Assembly: GCA_021495925.1 (NCBI GenBank)
Contig: JAKEKT010000082.1
Location: 100,218 to 164,217, forward strand
Origin: Diplodia intermedia
Taxonomy: Eukaryota; Ascomycota; Dothideomycetes; Botryosphaeriales; Botryosphaeriaceae
Reading direction: 5' to 3'
Length of the DNA stretch: 64,000 nucleotides
Position 1 is the first letter of the stretch, and each line of letters begins with the position of its first letter. This document shows, piece by piece, positions 31,681 through 44,080 of this stretch. A program made the translations under genes and the position numbers. The notes beneath the pieces were generated by a model. The model had not been told where the DNA came from. It did not search any database and saw nothing but the letters and a program-made list of their open reading frames with translations.

Positions 31681-34393
31681 GATGGCGTCGGAATGCAATA
31701 TCTTTGGATCGAGATAGCTGGGTGGAGGTGAAGGTGAAGGTGAAGGTGAAGCGCGGCGGTGATTACGTAACCGTTGCGGGCTTCCGGCGGCTGTCCGACG
31801 CTGCAGGCCCGTGACCCTCTCGACGTCGCTCGTGTATTCAGTGCGTGGGATTGTCATTTTCAGGCAAGGTGCTCTGTGTTTCGCGTATAGGCGCTATCAA
31901 GCGTATCTACAGTGGTAAGTAGTAAGACTTTGTGTATCCTCACCGCTTCCTTGATGGATCCCGAAGAGGCCATTGACATGCGAAAGTACTGCATTTCATT
32001 TCATGTGAGTGGAGTAGATATTATTGCCGTAATCGCAGACGTAGGTAGTAAACTTGGAACGTCTACTACGGGAGTCCAATCGTTTCGAGGTAAGAAACCC
32101 TTTCAGAGGGAGCTCCCGAACAGCGTCTGTATGGCGACAGCTTCGCCATTTGACTACTCATGGACCTTGCGCGAGTCATACAAAGAACAAGCGGAATGTT
32201 TAATGCAAAAGGCTTGCCGAGGCGTGGAGGATCACCGTGAATCTGGGGAAAGGATGGCATTGTTGCTGGTCAAGGCCAAGGCGACCAAGGAGCAGATGTC
32301 GCAGCTGATTGGCAGCAAATTGGCGAAAAAGCAGCGGGTCTGGTGTTGCGGCGAGTCAAGAAAATACGAGTGGCGCAACCCGTCGCCAGCCTGACTCGTT
32401 GATCGCCCCGGATCGTTTAAAGAGACAACTCTATTGCGACTGCGCGTGTACGGCCTGTACTGGACGGGTGTACGATGGCTCGCCGACTCTGGAGCAGCAG
32501 GACTTCACGTGGATGCCCGGCACATGCCGTCAGGGGCTCTGTTTTCGACCAGTCCCACGCGTCTAAACTTCTCCAGGCCAAGCTCTGCGATCAGCAAAAG
32601 GGACGACCAGAACACATGCAGGAGCAGGGACTGAGCCCAAGGTTTAAGATAGGAAAAAACCTGTTGTCATGCGTGTCGCATGAAGGGCGAGCAGTGGCAA
32701 CGCGATAGCGTGACAGGGACGTCGGGTAAGCGGGAGGGGGATCCCGCGCCGCGAAATGATGATTGCGCAACGACGAAGAAGGCAGTGCACTGTAGCTGAT
32801 GCAGCTCAATTCGTCGCTGCTTCTCCACGGCCGGCCCTGGATCGTCGGGCAGACGAGCAGTGAGGAGTCTGCAAAGAGGAGCCTTGTCGATACGAGGCAT
32901 GCACGACGTTAGCAGCCCCTCTCGCCTCTTTCGGCCAACAGTGGGGTGTTTTATCTTCCGTCGGAGAATTGTTAAGATCATCCCAATCCTGCCGGGGAAG
33001 CGAGCTGCTAGTAAGATGATGGGATCTGAGCTAACACACACCCAATGCTCCCGCGTCCCTACCCAACGATACGCATCCTGCGCCGTTGCCGACCGTTGCG
33101 CCCACGGGCCGCGAGAGCGTCTGGGGCTGATCCCGCTGGCGCAACGCACGGCAGATCCGACGGTGCTCCGTTCGCCCACGCGCAAGAAACGACCAAATAA
33201 TATTGGTGTTGATCCATCATGCGGCCATGGGATCAGCAGCCCGTGGCCAACTCCCGAACACGTCTCCGCACGCCGTCGACGAGAGCGGAATGGAGGCATG
33301 GCGCTGAGGGGCGGTCAGCAGCACGAAACATGGGTGCGGTTGGAGATCGCCCTGCCACTCTCCATAGAATAGGGGTGTCTGGAGTCAGCATGCGGCCAAT
33401 CGGAGATTACGACACGATGTTTGGACTTGGGGGACCGCGAGGGACGATGGAGCTACGCGAGCTGCGCAGAGACCTGCAGTGCCTGCGTCAGTGTCGGCTA
33501 TTGCTTGCGACGCCGGGGGCGAGCCGACACGCCCATCATCCCGATGCGCCCGTCCACTTCCGCCGTGCTTGCCCCAATCTCCCGCCACCGGCCCCTCAGC
33601 GACACGCGGCGGCCGAGTGTGACAATTGCCACGAAGTCAACTGCCGGCTCGCCTCCGTGGTTCGGGGCAGGGCGTTTTCGGACCAGCTGAGTCTTCTCTA
33701 GCGTCTTATGTAGCTGGCTCTGGCTTCATCCGTTTCGCCTGGTGAAGGCCCGGCACGCACGGTTCAGGGCGCCCAGACCGGCGCGCGACCCTCCGCTTCC
33801 AGTCTCGGATGTCCTTTCACCATCGGGTTTAAAGTGGCAGCATTCATCCGTGGCCGTCGCGAACCACTATCGCCCTGCCGCAAGCGTCCGGCAGACCTGG
33901 GGAAGTCGATAGTCGTAGCGCTGACTAGCTCGACCGCGGTGCCGGAGCTCAAGACTCCAAGCCGCCATCTCGTGAGCCTGGGCGCCAGCACACAGTACGC
34001 GTCTCCCACGTGCGGGCTGAGCGAACCATGCGCCGATGAAACAGTTTGCTCCCCGCATTATTCCCACCTCGCTAAGGCGCCGTCATGCAGCCCATACCGC
34101 GCCCGAGTTTTCGTCTTCTAGCCGCTTTCTGCCGGCATCTGGAGACATGCAGGAACATCCCGAGCGGCCCTCGTGGCTCAGCGCCAGGGACCGAGACATC
34201 CCAGGCCCATGAACAGTGGACCGCTCTCTTGCACCCGTTAATTGCCCCGGTCCATCTCCGGCACTCGACCCAGACTCGGCCAGCCACTCTCGTCTCATAA
34301 GAGTGCCCGCGCTGCATCGCCCTGTTTTCCCGTCACCTTTCGGACTCTGCACACGGCCACCCCGGCCCTACCGCTCGACAACCCATCCCAGCC
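31681..34393. other. 2.7 kb gene-poor region
   Basis: No gene is convincingly supported. An open frame at about 31912-32394 (+) would code some 160 residues but has no family resemblance, no clear ATG at its head and no splice logic. The remainder contains GC-rich sequence without repeats I could recognise. The CT-rich end (34340-34393) is the leader of the next gene. Confidence 0.45.
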
Positions 34394-35649
34394 ATGGCCA
34401 CCTCCGCCACCGACACCAAGGTCGCCTCCATTGCCCTGGGCTTCTTCCTGGGCTTTGGCTACCTGACCGCGTGGGACGCCTACAAGATCACCGCCCGGAA
34501 CCGCAACCCGACGCGGAGCTTGTTCGTGTGGATGGTGTGGCTGGAGCTGGCTGCGAACCTCACCATTGCCATCTTGACCTATCTGTTCCTCGAAGGCGTG
34601 CTTCCGCCATCGTACGTGCTTCCGCCTGTCCCCAAGACGCTCAACTGACGGCGTGCAGAATACCGACCTTTGTCTTCATCCTGGCAGCATGGGTGTTGGA
34701 GATTCAGTTCATTCTCCAGATCATCGTCAACCGAGTGGCCATCATCTCCATGGACAGCCGCCTCCTCACCACCATCCGCTGGGGAACCGTCATCTTCATC
34801 TCCCTCATCAACATCTCCGTCTTCTGCATCTGGCTGCCCGCAAACCTGGGCGTCGGTGAAAAGTACGTCTGCCCACACTAAGTCACTGAAGCAATGCTAA
34901 TCCCCTCGGCAGATTCACCCAAGTCAACAACGTCTGGGACAAGATCACCAAGGTCCTGATCGGTCTGAATGATGCGGCTCTCAACTGGTACTTCATTGGC
35001 CAGGTGAAGAAGCGCCTCATCGCCAACGGACTGCAAAAGTACAACGCTCTGGCGCGGTTCAACACCCAAATCATTTTGATTTCGGTCGGCATGGATGTAC
35101 GTTGGCCGTGACTTTAGCCCCACCGACGACCTGACTGACGGCTATTCGCAGCTGCTCATCATCGGCACCATGTTCCTCAAGAACACGGCCGTCTTCATGC
35201 AGTTCCACCCCGTCGCGTACACGGTCAAGCTCAAGATCGAGCTGTCCATGACCAACCTGATCACGCGCATCTCCAAGGAATCCATCAACGAGCGCAACCT
35301 GGGCACGACGTCGACCAGCCACGGGCACAGCCGCTTCGCCTTCAACCCGCGGCTGACGGGCACGGCGACGGGGACGGCCAAGGACGTCGCGCTCGACGTG
35401 TTCCACGAACAGAACCACACGTCGACCGTGTCGGCGCACAAGTACGACGAGGAGGAGCATGGCGAGGGCCTCAACCAGATCTACACCAAGCGCGAGGTGA
35501 CGGTGCAGGTGTCGGACCCGCAGGAGGAGCCCGAGAGCATCTCGCAGCGATCCGAGCACGCCAGCAGCCGGAGCAGCAAAGAGCACCACAGCACCTTCCA
35601 CCACGGCGCCCAGCAGGATGACGAAGTGCCCCTGTCGTGGCGGCGATGA
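34394..35649 (+). CDS. Uncharacterised fungal integral membrane protein
   Basis: Four exons (34394-34611, 34659-34862, 34913-35096, 35152-35649) give 367 residues. Hydrophobic helices: SIALGFFLGFGYLTAW, FVWMVWLELAANLTIAILTY, FVFILAAWVLEIQFILQII, TVIFISLINISVFCIWLP, then a short loop with WDKITKVLIGLNDAALNWYF and another helix pair (IILISVGMD/LLIIGTMFL). This resembles the common fungal membrane-protein class with five to seven helices and a long hydrophilic tail; I know no tested function. The C-terminal 130 residues are Ser/His/Glu-rich and probably cytosolic. The four introns keep frame, which supports the model. A signalling or sensing role is only a guess from topology. Confidence 0.8.
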
Positions 35650-37740
35650 TGAAGCCAACCCAGACCAGGATACCCGCCCACCAAAAGTAATGATCTGTTC
35701 GTCTTTTGTCGATTGCAACCTCTCCTTTTAATACCCCGACTATACCCATCGAATGCCCATACCCCGTTGTCTTCTTCAATGCATGTTTCTCTCTTTTCAG
35801 TACCACCTCGGAACCCGTAGAAATGACAGCTGCTGCGCGAGACGCATCCACCCATGACCTCCCATCATGTTGCCCTTGACACGAGACGACCAGTGCGGGC
35901 TGTGCTGATCAAAGCCCGATTGTCCAGGTGTCGTCTGACGCCAATGCCTGTTGCGCCGCCTATCGGTGCCGCAAAGCAACCGGGGCATCCCAGTCGCGAC
36001 ACTTAAGCTCACTCTCGTATATCTCCTCTTCGAGTAGTTTCCAGGCATTCTAGAGGCAGCCGCTAGACTTTGCTCGCCGCTAGCCCCGAGCGATCTGCGC
36101 GGGGCCAAGCTCGTCGATACAATAGCGCGGTGCCGATCCGTCCGCACTCGTGACCACCGCGATTATTTCCTTCTTCTTTTTCCTCGACACACACATACAC
36201 ACACACACAACAGATCTCTCCCCTCGTCGATTGCCGTACGTTCGCCAGCCGTCACATGTTTGCTCATCAAAAAAAAGCCGAGGCCATGCCAATCGGCCGT
36301 GCGCTCTGACGATAAACGGCCGCAACACACTGACCACCTCTGCCCCCCATCCGCCGCTCCTCTCGGCCTTAAGCTCATCACAACAGGGGCCCATCCAGAT
36401 GGGGGAGATGAACGGTTGATTTGAGGACTGCTGTTACGGTGTACAAAATTTTTCCGCGGTCCAAGCGTTCGAGCATCGTTCATGGACTGCCGCTTCGGCA
36501 GCAGCCGAAATGCCCGCCGCCCAACGCCCGCCGCCCGCCGCCCGCGCGCGCCAGCCCGGCAACTCGTTCCCGCGAATAATGGTTTGCGTCGCGCACTGTT
36601 ATCGAAAAAGGGAAAAACTTAGTGCGGTTCTTTCTCTCAACAACGCTTGATCTCGCAGCTGCGGCACGTGGGGCCGAGGTTCATAATGTCGGGTGGCTTG
36701 AAGAAGGACGGGCTTGTTGTTGGAAGAGAACTCCGCGGAGTTCGCCAAGAGGCTTCGTCCCACATATTAAGAAAGTGGGTTGGAGGCAGGAGGGAAAGAT
36801 CGGATCGGAGCCGCCAAAAGGGTCTTGAACACCTCTTATCACATCATTAAAGCCGGATACATGTCTCATCGTCTCGACACGAGGGCACCCAGATCTGCAT
36901 ACACCCACCGCGTATGTCTTTGCTTCGAGACGTGCCAGCATAAGTGCCACTTTTCACTGCGTAGTCGGCAATACGCCCGCACCTGCCTGGGGTCGTGTGG
37001 CCGGGAATTGACCAAGTGAACGGCCGCTACGCCGTTTGCCTCCCATCGTCCGGCTGCGTCGTGTATCTGGCCTCCGGGGAGCAACATGCTCCGTTGCCAC
37101 TGCGGATCGCCCAATGCTGTTGGGGATGGCCCAAGCAAACATCATTACAACGGAAGTACTGCTAACCACATGGATGTGTTTATCAACTTCAATGATTGCG
37201 CTGATGTAAAAGCGTGGTCACTAATCTCGGCGCGACTTCCTGACCGCGACCTTGACTACGCTCAACTAAACTAGCGTCGTTCCGTGCTCTGACGCGTCGG
37301 TCTGAAAGCCTTGACACAGACAGTTAGTTGTTTGCCCCGCGGATACTTTACAGCAACACCAAAAAGATCCACGTGCAAGACTGAAAGTGGCCAAGCCGCT
37401 ACAAACATTAGCAAAAGCGTCAACCACCAACTCTGCCGCTTTGCAGCCTTTCATAAGACCTTAGAGCAAAAGCCCGGAATAAGCCATAGTCCCTGCTGTC
37501 ACTGTGCATTCGAATGGCGTCGCCAAAGCCTCGTTGATCAACCAGGCGGTGAGGCCAGAGATACACAATGCTCAGTTCCGTTTGACACTATTTTGACCTG
37601 CTCGAGAAATCGCTATCGTGCCAGTTAGGTAACTGGACCACGGGGTTTGAAGTTTTTGAACGTCTTACCTTAGCCCCCGGGATCGGGAAAAGGTCCCAGA
37701 GGCTGGTCACATAACTGGTCGCTCGCTGGAGCTAAATTTG
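35650..37740. other. 2.1 kb gene-poor region
   Basis: No gene was supported on either strand. A short (CA)n tract lies at about 36187-36210 and a repeated GCCCGCC motif at 36515-36550. Towards the end G+C falls as the AT-rich relic begins. Confidence 0.45.
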
Positions 37741-38640
37741 CTCACTAAATAGAATTTAAAGAGCGGCCCCTTCTAAAGAAGAGAATGTAAGTAAGAGTCT
37801 TATTACCACCGATAGTTCCCGTATAGTGCTGAAAATTTAAGGTAAGCAGATCACGATGCCGCATCTACTAAGACTCGGAGATAATAAAACTACGCTAATT
37901 GCTATCTACGAAGTAGTGGTAGGCGGTAGCGTCGTTAAGGTCTGGCTATTACGTCGTTATATGGCCGAAGTAATGCCTAAAGAGAAAGGTCGGAATAGAG
38001 ACTAACGGGCCGCTCTAATAATAAGCGTTAAACATCGTTATAAGTATTAGAACCCGTAAGTAACGTACGCGGGGCAATTAACGCCGGGATAACGACGAAT
38101 AGTAAAGTATTAGAATTTAAATAAATAAGAATATATTTATATATCTATTAAAGATAAGATATAAGAAGCGATAGAAAGCTACTTTAAGAGTTACTTATAT
38201 ACTCTACTTCTTACTAACTAAGCTATCTACTACTACGAACGCTTATATTCTAATATAAAGATTTTCTTAATCTTTAATATATTAAGACGATGCCGTCGTT
38301 AAGAGTAATATAATGCTATAGCGGATTAGTAGATCGATAAAAGAATTAGCACATACGCTAAATACTATTTAGTAAGATTCTCGGCGAGTTTCGTTAAGTA
38401 ATAAGGGAATAAACTACGATAGCTAGTATTACGGATTCTAATAGAAGGCCGTAGCGAAAGTTATTAACATGTATTCTTTATTAAACTTTTCCTCGGGCTG
38501 TAAATACTTTCTAGTAGCAGTAAGCTATGTTTAAGGATCTACTCGAAGATCGTTTTAGATTTTCCTAGGCCTATATTATGGCTGAAGTTTATGAGATGTG
38601 AACAAAGACATAAAAACGTAAAGCTTTAACAACCGTCGCC
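37741..38640. mobile_element. AT-rich decayed repeat relic (RIP-like)
   Basis: A sharp change to AT-rich sequence full of TA dinucleotides, CTA/TAG trinucleotides and retained CG, poor in CA/TG, the pattern expected after repeat-induced C-to-T change at CpA. In the + frame from about 37858 a coding-like translation can be followed with stop codons at positions that could have been Gln. The same texture is seen in the retroelement at 57-64 kb. I could not assign the element type, and termini are not clear. Boundaries are approximate. Confidence 0.6.
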
Positions 38641-39008
38641 CTAATGAATGGCCTCACAGACTACTATATAATGGTTGCTTTGGAGTATTAGACTGAAAAG
38701 CGAGTATGTCGGATGCTGTACATTGATCTGGTTGACCATGTTTCAGTCGCAGGAGCAGGAGAGGCCAGCCAAGACGGGCCAAGAACCGTTAAGGCGGAAG
38801 TCGGCAATGACTGTGCCTCTCCGCCCACTCACACCACAAACTGGAGCCGCCATCGGGAAAAGGTCTTGGCTGATGGCGTGCGAGCCTTGCGGTGCTCTTT
38901 TGACGGAAAGGCTGTGAAAACATAGTATAAAACGCCAGCTCGACCTGCGTTCTGCCTACCGCATTCTCGGGTCCGATTTCCCTCCCCGCACTATAAACTG
39001 CGTCAGTT
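38641..39008 (+). promoter_or_regulatory. Promoter of the SNF-transporter gene
   Basis: This stretch has normal base composition again. TATAAAA lies at 38926-38932, 83 bp upstream of the ATG at 39009. Its spacing favours 39009, not the internal ATG at 39123, as the original start. Confidence 0.5.
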
Positions 39009-40982
39009 ATGGTGGTCATACAATACCTTAAGAAATCAGCCGCTTTCTTTGCACCACCTCCTCAGAAGTCAGACGATGGACGTGATTAATGGCCCTCGCG
39101 GGCCGCGTTCCTGCTCGCCGCTATGGGTGGCTGCGCAGGCCAAGGCAACTTGCTACGCTACCCTTCCGTCGTCTACAACAACCACGGCCTCCAATGGTTT
39201 ATTCCTTACCTTCTGGCTGTTTTCCTGATTGCCATCCCGTCACTCATCCTGGAAATATCCATTGGCCAGGCATATCGAGGCGGGACCCTCATGGCATTCA
39301 ACAACATCAACAAGCGACTAAGAGGCGTTGGTTTGGGCCCTGTTTTCGTAAGCTTCATCGTCGTCCAGTATTTCACCGTGAATTTGGCCTGGATCATGTC
39401 CTACTTCCGCCATTCCTTCACGAGCCCTCTCCCGTGGGAGGGTCGGATCGAAGAGTTCTATTGGAACAATGTCATTCACAATGCCGATTCGATTGAAGGC
39501 AGCTTGGCCCCAGGGAACAACCAGGTGGCAGAATATACTCGTTATCCCGGCACCGCCGTTATCGGAGAGACGGTCGGCTGGAGCATCTTCATCTGGTTCC
39601 TGATCTGGGTCTCGATCTTCCGCGGGGTCGGTCTCACTGGCCGCGTCGTGTATTTCACCATGGGACTTCCGATTGTCACGACCATCATCTTCGTTGGACG
39701 CGCCCTCTCCCTTGAGAATGCTGGAGAAGGCGTCAGGCTTCTATGGGCGACTTGGAGGAGCGACCAGTTGGCAACTGGTACTCTGTGGCAGACGGCCGTC
39801 GGGCAGGTCTTCTTCTCTACCGGAATCGGCTTCGGCTACTTTACGTCGTACGCATCGTACAACCAAAAACACTCCAATGCTGTCATGGATGCAGTTCTCA
39901 TCTGCGGCAGCAATGTCCTGTTCGAGAACTTTGCAGCCTTTGCCGTGTTTGGAGTGGTCGGATACCTTCGACGGTGGCCGGAGGATGGCGTCAGATTGGG
40001 GGCTTTCGTCGTGGGCTTCTTGACGCTTCCAGAAGCCGTGCTTCAGATGCCGGGCGCCAATTGGTGGGCGATTCTTCTGTTCTTCACCCTTGTGGTCCTT
40101 GGATTCAGCTCTGCATTTGTCATGCTCGACACTGCCGTAACGCTGGCTGTTGACTCCGGAATCAAGTTCTCGCGTCCTGTTATTGTCACCGCGCTGACCT
40201 TGCTGTCGTTCCTCATGTGTCTTCCATATTGCACAGAGTTCGGCTACTACCTGCTCGACGGCATCGACCGATGGATCAACAACGTGGCTCTCATTTTCGT
40301 GGTTTGGTCCGAGGTCGTTAGCGCTACTACCGTCTATCGCTGGGCCGATGTCGTCAGTCAAACCGGCGTGCCTGCCTTCATCACCTACAATCTTGGATAC
40401 TTTGGAGGACAGGTTATTGGAATCTCGGTTGCGCACGGCTTGGAAGACCCACGGGCGGGAGCTGGTGCTGGATTCGGCTTCTACATCATCTGCACTCTCG
40501 CATCTGTTCTCATCGCGAAGACACCCGACTCCGGCGCACCGGGCTTCTGGAGTGCCAAAGTTTTGCTCAGCCGACTCTGGTACCTGGCGTTCTACTCTGT
40601 AAGACTCGGTCCTTGATGTGTAGTGCCAACTTAGCTAACGTGTGATCTCAAGGGAAACCAGTTGCGTCGCGACCTCAACGTGGTCGTCGGTGGCGGCACG
40701 AACTGGAAGATTCCTGCTTTCCTGCCTCTTCTCCTCAGATACGTGAGCGGGCCAACATTGGCCATCATCTTCAGCTTCGCCTATCCCGAGTTCCACTCGC
40801 TTCGTTACGATCCAATGATGATAGCCGGCTTCATCCTCTCGCATCTGTGCCTTCTCATGATTGTGCTCGGTTTCATCATGCCGAGATACTACGAGTGTTT
40901 CGTGCCGCCGCACCGAAGGGACGAGGGGACGGAGGTCACGGTTGTCAACTGGACCAAGGGAGAAGATGCAACCAGTGTGTAA
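39009..40982 (+). pseudogene. Sodium:neurotransmitter symporter family transporter with early nonsense codon
   Basis: From ATG 39009 the frame reads 26 residues ending SDDGRD, meets TAA at 39087-39089, then continues in the same frame with WPSRAAFLLAAMGGCAGQ and stays open to an intron (40599-40652) and the final exon (40653-40982). The SNF/LeuT fold is clear: first helix GGCAGQGNLLRYPS, then LEISIGQAYRGG, many helices, and a VQYFTVNLAW block. An internal ATG at 39123 would start in the middle of helix 1, removing half of a sodium-binding helix, so a working protein from there is doubtful (601 residues). The stop could be CAA-to-TAA, a CpA change of RIP type, and an AT-rich relic ends about 450 bp upstream. 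A sequencing error or readthrough cannot be excluded. Confidence 0.75.
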
Positions 40983-41822
40983 TGCGACCAAATGGTAGAT
41001 CGTCACAGCAAAAGCCAAAAAAGAATTGATTGAAAAGACTTGTCTAAACCAGATCCGTTTTTGGATATAGGTGGACGGCATCAGGGCTTCTGTTGGCAAG
41101 GCTGAACATGGATATTTCAGGGCTAGCTGCCGGCCACTAAACCTACTTCTGCGGCTCTGTTTGCCATTCTTGCGAAGCTTATCGCCCTAGTATTCTGGAG
41201 ATTGGGGAGATCGCCCGTATTGGGAACTGGTCTCCGGAGCTAACTTGAGGATAGGCAATTTACTCTGCGGATGATGGTGGTATGCCATACAACAGGCGGC
41301 CCAATGCTGACCTCGCATGTGTAGCGTTGCGCGCACCCTTGCACGGCCACGTCGCGATTCCTACCCCCACTTTCTGAATCGGTGGCCATGTTGAGGTTGC
41401 AGCGACGCTTCCCTGCAGTTCACGCTATTTTTTCTCTTGTCAAGCTCACCTATTAATTCAATTATCATAATGCATCGGGAGGCTTGGTTGAGACGCACAG
41501 TGGCCATGGTCGTGGCAAGAATTTTACCTTTGTGCGTAGAGCGGGGTGTGTTACAGGGTACTTCATCAAGCCAAGGACGGGACGCGGGTAATCAATAGTC
41601 GTCGCGTAGCAGAAATCCCTTCCTGTTTCGGCTTCACCTTGCTTACGCTGTCGCCAAATAATGAATCATGGCGATGGGGGCCAAACTGGAATCCCGGTCT
41701 GGTTTGACCCCCGGCTTTAGCAGCTATTTAACTAGAGGGTCGAAAACAAACAGAATACCGGCGTCCCCTGCAGCATTTCTTTTGCCCTCAGAACTCACAC
41801 CACCGCTTGTTTTCTCGCAGCC
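40983..41822. other. Intergenic region, no gene recognised
   Basis: 840 bp between two same-strand transporter genes. No coding sequence, repeat or clear core promoter element was recognised. Confidence 0.45.
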
Positions 41823-43800
41823 ATGGAAGAGAAGAGCAGCCCTCCGGTGCCGGAGAAAAAGACCATCAATGTCGCACTGCTCTCCCAAGACGAGGCCGAC
41901 AAGCTTCGATCCCAAGCCCTCAGTTCTGACCGCGACACCATCCCGCCCGGATACTTCTCCAGCATCCGCATAGTGGGGACGTTCGTGGGCATTGCGCTGG
42001 CACTTGTCGCCACGTACTTTGCGTATCAAGCCGGTGCAGCCGTCATCATCAGCATCAACGAAGACATCGGCCCCAGCGAGAACTCGTCCCTCTTTGCCAT
42101 TGTGTGGACTGCGGCCCAGCCCATCTCCATCTTGCTGTTCGGCTCCCTGTCCGACCGGTTCGGCCGGCGCAACTGGGCCCTGGCCGCCAACGTCCTGGGC
42201 ATCGTGGGCGCCATCGTGGCCTGCACCGCGAAGACCATGAACACCCTGATCGGCGCCATGGTCCTGCTTGGTCTTGCGTCTGGTGTCCCGGCGTCGTATC
42301 CCCTCTTGACCGGCGAGCTAGCCACCAACAAGGGCAAGTTCCTGGCCACCGTCACCGTCGTCGTGCCGAATGTCATCGCCACCGGCTTTGGCCCGTACAT
42401 CGGGCAGCGCCTAGTCGTCTACTCTAGCTGGCGTTGGATCTTCATCATCTACATCATCATGATGGGTGAGTAAGGCTTGGTCTGCGTGGGCTGCTGCATG
42501 CTGACTCTCATGGCAGTCCCTGCCACCGTCTGCTGGTATCTTTGGTACCATCCGCCGACGTTTGTGCAGCTCCACGGCCACAACTTCAAGCGCAAGGAGG
42601 CTCTCAAGCACATCGACTACGTTGGCGTCTTGTTGCTGACCGCAGGCTTGACGCTGTTCCTGCTGGGTGTCTCTTGGGGCGGCACCACAACGGCCCTGAC
42701 GTGGGACTCCCCCCGCATCCTGGGCCTTCTGATCTCGGGCATCATCTGCTGCATCGCCTTTGTCATCTACGAGTGCCTCGTCCCCGCATCCCCCATCGTG
42801 CCCATGCGCTTCTTCAAGGATGTGCGCGGCTTTGCGTGCATCAACGTCATGTCGGCCGTCTTCGGCTGCATCAACATCGCCTTCTTCATCCTCTGGCCCT
42901 CGCAGGTCATCCACATCTTCGGCAGCACCGGCAGCTGGGAGGAGACGGCGTGGATGAGCTGCACCGTCAACTTCGGCATCTGGGCGGGCATCATCATGTA
43001 AGCACCCCGAAGAACGAAGGCACGAAACCACCCGCTGACCCTCTCGGCGACAGCGTGGGGCCGCTGTACCACATCATCAAGCACATCCGCTGGCAGCTGG
43101 TCGTCGCCACGGCCTGGATGTCCGTCTTCCTCGGCGTCATCACCACCTTCAACAGCGGCCAGCGCCCCGCCGCCATCGCCGTCTCGTTCCTGTCCTGCCT
43201 GCCCATCGGCTGGGGCGAGGTCGTCACCATGCTGCTCGTCCAGTACCTCGTCGACGACCGCGACCTCGGCGCCGCCTTCGGTGCGTACCCTCTCCTCCCT
43301 CCACTCCCGATCCCCCGCATCCCTAACCACACACAGCCGTCACCTCCGCCAACCGCACCATCCTCGGCTGCATCTTCACCTCCGTCTTCTCCGCCATCCT
43401 CACCAACAAGCTGCCCCAGCAGCTCGCCTCCGTCCTCGTCCCGCGCGCCCTCGCCGCGGGGCTCGACCCGGCCGCGGTCCCCGCCGTGCTCGCCGCCGTC
43501 GCCAGCGCCAACGCCACCGCCCTCGCCCAGGTCCCCGCCCTCGCCGCCGACCCCGCCCTGCTCGCCGTCGTCAACAAGGGCGCCAGCGACTCCTGGGCCG
43601 GCGCTTACGCGTACGTGTATTATTGCGCCCTGGCTTTAGGGTTGTGCGCTGTCCTCGCGGCTTGCTGGACGAGGGATATGGATCGCTATCTTACTGGGCA
43701 TATCTCCAGGCAGATTTATGAGAGGGGCGAGGGCGGCGTCGATTTGTTGGAGAGGGAGGATGTGGCGGCGCAGCTGGATGGGGGGAGGAGGGAGGCGTAG
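41823..43800 (+). CDS. MFS efflux transporter, TRI12/siderophore-like group
   Basis: Four exons (41823-42465, 42517-42997, 43054-43280, 43337-43800) give 604 residues. About 14 membrane helices are expected: a 45-residue hydrophilic N-terminus, then IVGTFVGIALALVATYFAYQ, the MFS loop motif GSLSDRFGRRNW between helices 2 and 3, and long C-terminal helices ending at AYVYYCALALGLCAVLAACW. The overall order (FGPYIGQRL, SWRWIFIIYII, WGGTTTALTWDS) matches the fungal TRI12/siderophore-iron transporter group, drug:proton antiporters or siderophore importers in the plasma membrane. No biosynthetic backbone gene lies near, so export of a foreign or host compound is as likely as a self-made one. Substrate is unknown. 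Confidence 0.9.
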
Positions 43801-44080
43801 GGTGGTGGGGTTTTGCGGTGGTGATGGTGGGGTGGGATGGGATGGGGAGGTTTGGAGGGCGAGGGCGGGTTTGTGGCATGGATTGGGGCGGCGGCGGCAG
43901 GGGATTGGAGCTAGACACGAGGCGCACGTATGCGGGCGGAGGAGGGCCGGTCGTCAGGTAGAGCAGGGTTCTGAATCGGAAGTTGGAATGCTTTGAAGTC
44001 TGGTCATTGCTTGTCTGATTCACCAAAATGCCACGCGAGCCTTTAAGCCTTCCCCGTCCCTCGTGTCCTTTCGTAGGCTC

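Noticed and set aside
31912..32394. 160-codon open frame in the gene-poor region
   Set aside because: It lacks an ATG at the head, shows no family motif and no splice or promoter logic. It could be real but I cannot support it.
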